Source: Balneolaceae bacterium | GTDB lineage: Bacteria > Bacteroidota > Rhodothermia > Balneolales > Balneolaceae | NCBI GenBank assembly: GCA_003555185.1 | Contig: PWFZ01000270.1 | Coordinates: forward strand, 1 to 10,780 | DNA: 10,780 nt | Direction: 5' to 3' | Shown here: positions 5,113 to 10,780 of the stretch, one piece after another | Layout: the number at the start of each line of letters is the position of its first letter | Position numbering within the stretch: the first letter of the stretch is position 1 | Position numbers and translations under genes: made by a program | Notes under the pieces: generated by a model | Seen by the model: only the letters and a program-made list of their open reading frames with translations | Databases searched by the model: none | Told to the model about the DNA's origin: nothing

Positions 5113-7923
5113 TTAATTCAATAACACCGGCTCACCGAATCCAAGTCCATTTAACCGTTGTAATTGCGTTCGGGCATCTCCCACAATCACATAGATCATT
5201 CTATCGGGATTGGCATATTTCCGGGCGAGGTGACTGACGTCATCAGCGGTGATATTTCTCACAATATCCTGCTGCTCTAAAATGTAATCGGCCTCCCAGT
5301 CATTTGCGCTCATGGTTTGCAGAATGCCCAGCTTGGCACCGAGCGTTTCGAAAGCCCTTGCGTTGCTCTTCAGCAAAAAGCTCTGGGTATTTTCCAGATC
5401 CTCATCAGAAAAAGTATCCGGATAATCAGCGAGTATATCCTTAATGAGGTCCACTGCTTCAAACGTAACGTTGCTTCTCACTCCACTGCTAATACTGAAC
5501 GGGCCGGGTAGATTGGAGCCGTTAAATCCGGATCTGATTCCATAAGTATAACCTCTGCCTTCACGAAGTTGCTGTGTCAGGCGTGATGCAAATCCACCAC
5601 CACCGAGTATGTAGTTCATCACTGTGGCAGGAAAATAATCGGGATCCGTTTCATTCATCGCCAGGTATCCGATTCGAAGAACCGATTGTGAGGCATTTGG
5701 AACATCATAAAAGTAGACGTTTGATTCAGTAGGAATCTCCGGAGATTGCACTTCAGGAAGTTCTACAGACTTTGCCTGCCAATTGCTGTTCAGTGTATTG
5801 AGCGAACGTGTCACGTCTCCGGAATTAATTGAACCGGCAATATGCATCACCGCAACAGAAGGGGAGATGTAGGAGTTGTAGTACTGTTTCAAATCATCCA
5901 TTGTAATGTTCTGAACACTTTCTTCAGTACCAAGAGTGTTAAAGGATTGAATATTCCCTTTCCCATAAAGAAGCTTGTTAAACTCATTGGAAGCAATACT
6001 GTTGGGGTTAGATTGCTGCTGTGCAATCTGACTCAACACGCTCTGCTTTGCCAGGTCAAATTCTCTTTCATCCCATCGAGGCTCAAGCAGAATCTCCTCA
6101 ATCAGCTTCATAGTTTCGGCATAGTTTCTGGAAAGTGCATTTCCTGTAATCGTAAAATTTTGGCCTCCGGAGTAAACATTGATGGAAGCTCCCAACAAGT
6201 CAATCGCTTCTTCCAGTTCGGCAGCGGTTTTATTGGCTGTTCCTCTGGTCATTACGTTAGCAAGCAGATTGGAAACGCCCACTTTATCCGTCTCTTCAAG
6301 CAATAAACCGCCATCCAGACGGATATTAAACTGAACCAGTGGCAATTCGTGCTGCTCAATTCCATACACCTTCATACCGTTATCCATTTCTGAAGTCCAG
6401 ACATCAGGCACCGTAATTTGCGGTGCTTCCCCGTATGGAGGCTCTATTGTCCGGTCGAAACTGGATGGTGTTCGTTCAAAATCAGTGTCTTCGGGCAGCT
6501 CAAAACTTTCGCCTTCTCCACTTTCGGTAATCTCTTCTTCAACAACTTCAGCTTTTGCTGATTCAGTCAGCACCAGATTCGTCTCCCCACGGGGTACAAA
6601 ACTGGTCGCTACGTAATGCCGGCCTTTCACATACTGCTCGTAAACACGCTGAACATCTTCAAGCGTCACGTCCAATGTTTTCTGAATATCTTGATTGATA
6701 AAACCCGGATCACCGGCAAATATATTATACTGCGCCAGCTGAAATGCTTTGCCCAGCACGCTTGATAACCCATTATAAAACTGTGTTTCGATTCCTGCTT
6801 TGACCCTTTCAAGATCCTGATCGGTAAATCCGTTCTCTTCATATCGGGCAAAACCCTCTTCAATACCGGACAAGACCTCATTGAGATCTACTCCGGGATA
6901 GGCTCTGACCCTAACCGTTACTTCACCGGCCAGTTCCGAATTGCTGCTGTACATATTGACGCCGGATGATAATTCTTTCTCTTCCACAAGAACTTCATAA
7001 AGGGGGGCTGTTTTTCCATCAGCAAGAAGCTGTGAGAGTATTTGTAGCGGGTACGCATCGTCGTGATAAAATTCAACGCCGGGCCAGGTGAGTCTCAGTT
7101 CCGGAAGCCGTGCAAAGTTATCTTCGTGATACAGTCGTTTTGTTTCAGTTAGTACAGCGGGCTGTTTTTCAAGAGGCTCGATCTGTTCGCCGCCCGGAAT
7201 TTCATCAAAATATTTGTGGATCCACTCCCGTGCCTGGTCAGAATCAAAATCTCCGGCAATAACCAGGGTTGCATTATTCGGTACATACCATTTGTTATAG
7301 AAATCGATTACATCATCCAGAGTAGCTGCCTGAAGGTCATTCAAAGACCCAATGACCTGCCAGCTGTAAGGGTGGTTTTCGGAGTAGAGGTTTTTATGAA
7401 TCACATAATTGGTATGGCCGTATGGGGAATTATCCACTCCCTGGCGTTTCTCATTCTTTACTACCTGCTTCTCTTTCTCCAAAACCATTTCGTTCACCGT
7501 GTTGATGAAAAATCCCATTTTATCGGCTTCCGCCCAGATCATTTTCTCCAGTGCATCATTGGGTACTGTTTGGAAATAGTTGGTCCGGTCTCTGCTTGTT
7601 GATCCGTTCGCCCCCGAGCCACCGATACGGCTGCTCATCTGATCCAGTCCGCCACGCCCCAGGTTTTCTGATTCCAAAAAGAGGAGGTGCTCAAATAGGT
7701 GGGCAAATCCGGTACGTCCCGGAAGCTCGCGGGATGACCCCACATGAAACGTAAGAGCCACGGCCGTTACAGGATCTGAATAATCTTTGTGAAAAATAAC
7801 TTCTAAGCCATTATCGAGTGTAAACGTCTCATAATCTACCGAAAAGTCGGTTTGCCCGGAAGACTGGCACGATGATAGAAACAGAACGAAAATCAGGGTT
7901 GTAAAAAGGGAGGTGGATTTCAT
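5113..7923 (-). CDS. M16 family zinc metallopeptidase, lipoprotein, two M16 modules
   Basis: This is a large envelope peptidase of the pitrilysin/insulinase family (M16). The frame is open up to an ATG at 8073 (986 residues). I chose the ATG at 7923 (936 residues) because it places a lipoprotein signal at the N-terminus: MKSTSLFTTLIFVLFLSSC, with Cys19 as lipid site. No start here has a good ribosome binding site. The first module has the inverted zinc motif HLFEH (His75, Glu78 catalytic, His79) and the third zinc ligand in VVKNEKRQ (Glu158). The following WYVPNNATLVIAGDFD strand is typical of M16. An acidic linker lies at about 455-485. The second module (about 505-930) lacks HxxEH at the equivalent site (VGVSNLLANVMTRG) but keeps the substrate-binding segment SRLTQQLREGRGYTYG at about 780-795. 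One active and one inactive half in a single chain is common in this family. Likely role: degradation of peptides at the outer membrane or periplasmic face. Substrates are unknown. Confidence 0.93.
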   Translation of the reverse strand: MKSTSLFTTLIFVLFLSSCQSSGQTDFSVDYETFTLDNGLEVIFHKDYSDPVTAVALTFHVGSSRELPGRTGFAHLFEHLLFLESENLGRGGLDQMSSRIGGSGANGSTSRDRTNYFQTVPNDALEKMIWAEADKMGFFINTVNEMVLEKEKQVVKNEKRQGVDNSPYGHTNYVIHKNLYSENHPYSWQVIGSLNDLQAATLDDVIDFYNKWYVPNNATLVIAGDFDSDQAREWIHKYFDEIPGGEQIEPLEKQPAVLTETKRLYHEDNFARLPELRLTWPGVEFYHDDAYPLQILSQLLADGKTAPLYEVLVEEKELSSGVNMYSSNSELAGEVTVRVRAYPGVDLNEVLSGIEEGFARYEENGFTDQDLERVKAGIETQFYNGLSSVLGKAFQLAQYNIFAGDPGFINQDIQKTLDVTLEDVQRVYEQYVKGRHYVATSFVPRGETNLVLTESAKAEVVEEEITESGEGESFELPEDTDFERTPSSFDRTIEPPYGEAPQITVPDVWTSEMDNGMKVYGIEQHELPLVQFNIRLDGGLLLEETDKVGVSNLLANVMTRGTANKTAAELEEAIDLLGASINVYSGGQNFTITGNALSRNYAETMKLIEEILLEPRWDEREFDLAKQSVLSQIAQQQSNPNSIASNEFNKLLYGKGNIQSFNTLGTEESVQNITMDDLKQYYNSYISPSVAVMHIAGSINSGDVTRSLNTLNSNWQAKSVELPEVQSPEIPTESNVYFYDVPNASQSVLRIGYLAMNETDPDYFPATVMNYILGGGGFASRLTQQLREGRGYTYGIRSGFNGSNLPGPFSISSGVRSNVTFEAVDLIKDILADYPDTFSDEDLENTQSFLLKSNARAFETLGAKLGILQTMSANDWEADYILEQQDIVRNITADDVSHLARKYANPDRMIYVIVGDARTQLQRLNGLGFGEPVLLN

Positions 7924-8106
7924 AAATGGCAGAATGTTAGTGGTTAGTAACAGAAAGGAATGTACACCAATTAGAGGAAAAAAGATGCGAAGTGACATGG
8001 TATTTCTATTTAAAAATTGACTAAAGTTAAGGTTCGTTACTGATTGAGTCCTGGGATGTGTTGATGGGAACAATAGAAATACTTTGTCTGGTAGATGGAA
8101 ATAGAA

Positions 8107-8151
8107 CCTGCCAGAGTCCGAATGAACATGAGGTCCTGGCAGAGTTCGGTG
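8107..8151. repeat. CCTGSCAGAG direct/inverted repeat pair
   Basis: CCTGCCAGAGTCCGAATG (8107-8124) recurs as CCTGGCAGAGTTCGGTG (8135-8151), a direct repeat with a few changes. The C/G change makes the cores CTGCCAG (8108-8114) and CTGGCAG (8136-8142) exact inverse complements, so the pair can also form a 7-bp stem with a 21-base loop. Confidence 0.6.
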
Positions 8152-8180
8152 CTAATTGAAATCTCCTGAAATCTCGTTAT

Positions 8181-8220
8181 GCAGCTCTGCTGCTGAACGC
8201 GAATGGCAGCTCCTGCTGCC
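8181..8220. repeat. Two adjacent GCAGC/GCTGC hairpins
   Basis: GCAGC-TCT-GCTGC (8181-8193) is followed 11 bases later by GGCAGC-TCCT-GCTGCC (8205-8220). The two are near copies of one another, with stems of 5 and 6 bp. Confidence 0.65.
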
Positions 8221-8265
8221 TTGGCAAATCCTTGTCGAAGATTAGTTGAAATGTCGAACCTCTTT

Positions 8266-8332
8266 CACCACGAGGACACCAAGACTCGAAGGTGCACGAA
8301 GAAAACAATTTCTGCGCAACTCTGCGAGAAAC
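8266..8332. repeat. Dispersed-repeat stretch with ACTCTGCGAGAAA module
   Basis: CACCACGAGGACACCAAGA (8266-8284), GGTGCACGAAG (8291-8301) and TCTGCGCAACTCTGCGAGAA (8311-8330) lie in a row. The last part recurs near 9783-9800 as TGCGTGACTCTGCGAGAAA. From general familiarity, text of this kind is a common non-coding repeat in many environmental bacterial genomes; I cannot give it a family name. Translation in any frame gives nothing protein-like. Confidence 0.5.
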
Positions 8333-8341
8333 AACAAGGAA

Positions 8342-8431
8342 TCTAGCAGTACTTGTGAGCTAAAATAAAGATATGAAATCTGTTCTGGCGGAGTATCGCT
8401 GATGAAACGCTGGGTTACGTTGAGGTAATCA
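8342..8431. repeat. ~90-base dispersed repeat, copy A
   Basis: This copy aligns without gaps to 9682-9771. The first 21 bases are identical (beginning TCTAGCAGTACTTGTGAGCT) and GATGAAACGC is conserved further in. By hand count about 68 of 90 positions agree. The copy starts 121 bases and ends 32 bases downstream of the stop of the minus-strand propeller gene (8463-9551). The middle of the repeat has changed most and the left end least. Confidence 0.8.
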
Positions 8432-8462
8432 ACACAACTGCTACATGAACTTGTTAAACGAT

Positions 8463-9551
8463 TTATAATTCAATCGGCTCGAAAAGTGCAAATAAGTGGT
8501 CATCAAGTCGAAATCCAAGATGTTCATCAGAGACATGCGTAAGCATCCCATCTTCAGGTAGCTGTACAATACCTTGGTTTTCTCCTGACTCTGAAAGTAT
8601 CAGCCATTTCTGGTATTCACTTCTGTGATTTAATTTGAGCCAGAAATTATTTTGATCATCAAGAATCATATCATCAGCGATAGCTTTGTAATCAGGAAGT
8701 AATGGCTGCATTGTGCGCCATAAATTATCCGGTTGACCATCTCTGATGGCATTCATTTCATCTCTCGAAAGTGCCTCTCGTGATAATTCGAATGTGACTG
8801 TTTGTGTGGTATCAAGAGATGATGTCAAACTTGCAATAGTCAGCTCTTCAGTCCATAGAGAATAGAAGTTGGAATTATGATGGTTAAAAACACGCAAATG
8901 CTCTGCAGAAAAGGGGACAATAAGGCCACCTCTGGGTTGATCGTCTACAATATTTCTGGCAAACGGACGGTCGGATATTGAAACACTGTGAGTATACTGT
9001 TCTTCTTTTTTATCAAAAATGACCATATGTGCTTCCGGCTCTAAATCAAGATTTCGCAAATAATCGAAAACACGATAGACGGTAAGAAGATGCCTTTCAT
9101 CAATTTCATAAACCTCGGCGAGTGTGCCTTTGTCCCATGGATGTAGTGTAAGCTCCTCAAGAAAATCACCTGAAGGTGAAAATCGCAGTACCTTTTTATT
9201 TCTTTGATCATATACAATAATGGAATTATTAAAGGATCGTGAAATAAATGTGATGTCTTGAAGTTCACCCGGTCCCCGCCCTTCTGTTGCAACTGTAGAG
9301 ATGAGATCTCCCTCTGAGGAAATTTTGAAGATTTTTTTTAACTCTCTGTCTGGCAGAAAAATTGCCCCATCATCGAGTGATATCGAACTATAGGCTAAGT
9401 GTGAAAAGAAAATATCATCACCCAAAGATTCAAACTCCTGAGTAATATTTGGAGTAAATACAGGTAATTGCTCAAACGGTTTTTCTTCTAAATCTGAATG
9501 GCAGCTTATGAATAGGAACATCAAAAATGCCAGTAGTGGAGTAATTTTCAT
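8463..9551 (-). CDS. 6-bladed beta-propeller lipoprotein (second of two)
   Basis: This is a predicted lipoprotein of 362 residues. The signal peptide MKITPLLAFLMFLFISC ends in a lipobox-like FISC with Cys17 lipidated. HSDLEEK follows directly, again an acidic patch of the type that favours surface export in Bacteroidota. The propeller signature is TEGRGPGEL at 89-97, preceded by FKISSEGDLISTV and followed by NNSIIVYDQRNKKVLRFSPSGDF, which is one blade and the start of the next. Other blade-like strands are AHMVIFDKK at 174-182 and NNFWLKLNH at 301-309. It shares fold, size, lipobox and the EG(K/R)GPGE motif with the protein at 3890-4999, but the rest has diverged widely, so they are old paralogues or separate family members. 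Function and ligand are unknown. A TATAAT on the minus strand (9588-9583), 31 bases upstream of the ATG, is a possible -10 element. The gene is bracketed by direct repeats at 8342 and 9682. Confidence 0.85.
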   Translation of the reverse strand: MKITPLLAFLMFLFISCHSDLEEKPFEQLPVFTPNITQEFESLGDDIFFSHLAYSSISLDDGAIFLPDRELKKIFKISSEGDLISTVATEGRGPGELQDITFISRSFNNSIIVYDQRNKKVLRFSPSGDFLEELTLHPWDKGTLAEVYEIDERHLLTVYRVFDYLRNLDLEPEAHMVIFDKKEEQYTHSVSISDRPFARNIVDDQPRGGLIVPFSAEHLRVFNHHNSNFYSLWTEELTIASLTSSLDTTQTVTFELSREALSRDEMNAIRDGQPDNLWRTMQPLLPDYKAIADDMILDDQNNFWLKLNHRSEYQKWLILSESGENQGIVQLPEDGMLTHVSDEHLGFRLDDHLFALFEPIEL

Positions 9552-9582
9552 CTTGAATGATTAGGTTCGTAACGTCTTTTAA

Positions 9583-9588
9583 ATTATA
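9583..9588 (-). promoter_or_regulatory. Possible -10 box of the second propeller gene
   Basis: The minus strand reads TATAAT, 31 bases before the ATG at 9551. No good -35 match is found 16-18 bases further upstream, and the region is AT-rich, so chance is quite possible. Confidence 0.22.
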
Positions 9589-9681
9589 GACTTATCTCAC
9601 TTTGCTTTGCCCATAGTAATTCATTTTATTTATTTCATCAAATTAGAATCTAGACGTACCCGACAGTGAAAAGGGATGGAG

Positions 9682-9771
9682 TCTAGCAGTACTTGTGAGC
9701 TATTTAAAAGTTATGACAGTCGTTCTCGCAGAGTACCGCCGATGAAACGCGGAGTTTTGCAGAAGTAACAA
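9682..9771. repeat. ~90-base dispersed repeat, copy B
   Basis: This is the counterpart of 8342-8431 in the same orientation. It shares the exact 21-base left end and shows scattered substitutions further right. It lies downstream of the methyltransferase stop, as copy A lies downstream of the propeller stop. In this copy the inner segment can fold: CCGC (9736-9739) with GCGG (9749-9752), extended outward by weaker and wobble pairs. Confidence 0.8.
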
Positions 9772-9799
9772 CGCATAACTTTGCGTGACTCTGCGAGAA
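9723..9799. repeat. 12-bp perfect inverted repeat overlapping copy B
   Basis: TTCTCGCAGAGT (9723-9734) is the exact inverse complement of ACTCTGCGAGAA (9788-9799), with 53 bases between. The right arm lies outside the aligned 90-base repeat and corresponds to the module that precedes copy A at 8319-8330. Confidence 0.75.
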
Positions 9800-9872
9800 A
9801 TCAGAAAGGAAACTGATCACTCACACAAGTGTTTTTACCATGGGTATCCATCTTATCTTATCAATTTCTGAT

Positions 9873-10682
9873 TTATTTCTCAGCTGTGATAAAATGTGCC
9901 GGCATCGGGAATTCCAAGTAGCCGTCTGATGAAATATATTCTTGTAAGGCTGTTTCAACCTGATGAACGACGTCATCAATTTGTTCATCAGTAAGGTTAA
10001 TTCCAGCCAGAGGAAACCATCCCTTTACATCTGCGAGCACCATTGTGCGAACACCGGGAAATCGTGCTTTTCCATTATGAGATGTGATTTCGGCTGATGT
10101 TAATCCGCTTTCAGTACACAATGATTTTAGCTCTGTCATATCACCCAGAGAAAATGGCATCCTCAGTGTCTGTGCTACTTCTTCTCCGGCAACGCGTTCA
10201 AATACCTCTATCATCACACGGTATCCGGGGTTGTTGAAAAGCGAATCAAATACCGACACAACAAGCCTTCCACCGGAAGCCAACACACGATACATTTCCT
10301 GAAGGGCCGCCGTTCGGTCTTGAAAAAACATCAGTCCAAACTGACTGACCACAACATCGAACGACTCATCCTCGAAAGGGATCTCTTCGGCTACGCCTTC
10401 CTTCCATTCCGGACCTGACGAAAAGCTTTCAGCGATTGACAGCATTCCGGGGTTAGGGTCGAGTCCGGTCACGGACGAGCCATTACTTCCTATGCGTTTT
10501 ATTGCGGTTCGGGCTACAATACCGGTACCGCATGCTACATCCAGAATCCGGTCTCCCGGCTTTATATCGGCTTCATCCAAAATGCGTTCCGCCCAGTTTT
10601 CAAATAGTGCCGGCACCATCAGATTTTCATAATTGGATGCGGTGTTTTTGAGTTCGTCTAGACTTAATTCTAACATAGTCAT
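9873..10682 (-). CDS. Class I SAM-dependent methyltransferase (UbiE/Methyltransf_11 type)
   Basis: This is a cytosolic methyltransferase of 269 residues with a Rossmann fold. Motif I is ILDVACGTGIVAR at 46-58 (SAM binding). The acidic loop after strand 2 is TGLDPNPGM at 72-80. Next come EEIPFEDESFDVVVSQFGLMFF at 99-120 (the strand-4 region typical of the UbiE-like group) and YRVLASGGRLVVSVFD at 131-146 (strand 5). The C-terminal 120 residues, which would set the substrate, match nothing I can name. It lacks the cysteine pairs and metal-binding cysteines of arsenite methyltransferase ArsM (only Cys51 and Cys189), so the distant arsenic cluster does not define its role. The ATG at 10682 has AAGGAG ten bases upstream; a second ATG two codons later is less well placed. 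It stands alone on the minus strand, 321 bases from the next gene. The upstream 98 bases to the window edge hold no certain gene. Confidence 0.9.
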   Translation of the reverse strand: MTMLELSLDELKNTASNYENLMVPALFENWAERILDEADIKPGDRILDVACGTGIVARTAIKRIGSNGSSVTGLDPNPGMLSIAESFSSGPEWKEGVAEEIPFEDESFDVVVSQFGLMFFQDRTAALQEMYRVLASGGRLVVSVFDSLFNNPGYRVMIEVFERVAGEEVAQTLRMPFSLGDMTELKSLCTESGLTSAEITSHNGKARFPGVRTMVLADVKGWFPLAGINLTDEQIDDVVHQVETALQEYISSDGYLEFPMPAHFITAEK

Positions 10683-10692
10683 ATCTTTGATT

Positions 10693-10698
10693 CTCCTT
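10693..10698 (-). promoter_or_regulatory. Ribosome binding site of the methyltransferase gene
   Basis: The minus strand reads AAGGAG, ending ten bases before the ATG at 10682 and sixteen before the ATG at 10676. The spacing favours the first ATG. It is the clearest Shine-Dalgarno sequence in front of any gene in the window. Confidence 0.65.
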
Positions 10699-10780
10699 GT
10701 TTTTTTAAAGTTCTTGTTTCTATTTACGTTTTAAGCATCGTGCATAAATGGTTGTTTTGCCCATCCCTTGTCGTAAGGAG

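Larger units (their letters stand above)
7924..8462. other. Intergenic region with several dispersed repeats
   Basis: This is a 539-base gap between two minus-strand genes. Bases 7924-8073 stay open in the frame of the M16 gene but probably form its 5' untranslated region and promoter area. From 8101 onward the gap is a patchwork of repeats: a CCTG(C/G)CAGAG pair, two GCAGC hairpins, a CACGAGGACACC-type stretch, and one copy of a ~90-base repeat that recurs at 9682. I see no gene here. Confidence 0.7.
9552..9872. other. Intergenic region with repeat copy B
   Basis: This is a 321-base gap between the second propeller gene and the methyltransferase gene. Bases 9552-9680 are AT-rich and probably hold the propeller promoter. 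Bases 9682-9800 are repeat-derived: copy B of the ~90-base repeat plus an ACTCTGCGAGAA arm. Bases 9801-9872 show nothing recognisable. No gene is supported. Confidence 0.7.

Noticed and set aside
5842..6306. Plus-strand open frame of 154 codons inside the M16 gene
   Set aside because: It is antisense to a gene with clear family motifs, and the product has no recognisable domain. The other plus-strand frames at 5317-5511, 7216-7602 and 7551-7754 are rejected for the same reason.
7924..8073. N-terminal extension of the M16 peptidase to the ATG at 8073
   Set aside because: The extra 50 residues would bury a complete lipoprotein signal peptide (cysteine 19 from the ATG at 7923) inside the chain. 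The frame is probably open by chance.
8342..8431. Integron attC site, because the repeats follow gene ends
   Set aside because: No matching RYYYAAC/GTTRRRY core sites were found at the ends of either copy, and there is no integrase gene in the window.
9873..10682. Arsenite methyltransferase ArsM, given the arsenic genes in the window
   Set aside because: It has only two cysteines and lacks the conserved cysteine motifs of ArsM. It is also more than 6 kb from the ars cluster and on the other strand.
10700..10780. 3' end of another minus-strand gene upstream of the methyltransferase
   Set aside because: Two different frames stay open over these 80 bases and neither gives a recognisable sequence, so no call is possible.

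Overview
The window looks like chromosomal DNA of a Bacteroidota-related bacterium, most likely the Balneolota/Rhodothermia side. This is inferred from gene content: lipoproteins of the 6-bladed beta-propeller type with acidic residues just after the lipid cysteine, a lipoprotein M16 peptidase, weak Shine-Dalgarno sequences, moderate GC, and intergenic spaces packed with short palindromic repeats. No marker gene fixes the taxonomy.

Left part (1-3403, + strand): an arsenic-resistance cluster. It has the 3' two-thirds of arsA (the arsenite-stimulated pump ATPase, cut by the window edge), a tandem-domain universal stress protein, and an Acr3-type arsenite efflux permease. ArsA hydrolyses ATP and Acr3 is the membrane exporter. 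The stress protein, with two intact ATP-binding loops, sits between them and only 51 bases before acr3. Upstream partners such as arsR or arsD would lie outside the window.

Middle junction (3404-3889): acr3 and the next gene converge here. The gap holds two diverged copies of a REP-like palindromic element with the same outer stem but different inner stems, three further hairpins with four-base loops, and a 13-base tandem duplication. I see no convincing gene in it.

Right part (3890-10682, all - strand): a 6-bladed beta-propeller lipoprotein, a two-domain M16 zinc peptidase lipoprotein, a second propeller lipoprotein of the same general type, and a class I SAM-dependent methyltransferase. 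The first three are predicted envelope lipoproteins, probably outer-membrane or surface proteins. Wide gaps suggest that they are mostly separate transcription units. The gaps at 7924-8462 and 9552-9872 contain dispersed repeats. One ~90-base repeat occurs in both and therefore brackets the second propeller gene as direct repeats.

I found no RNA genes, CRISPR array, insertion sequence or phage gene. The most unusual content is the repeat architecture of the intergenic spaces and the stress protein inside the arsenic cluster.
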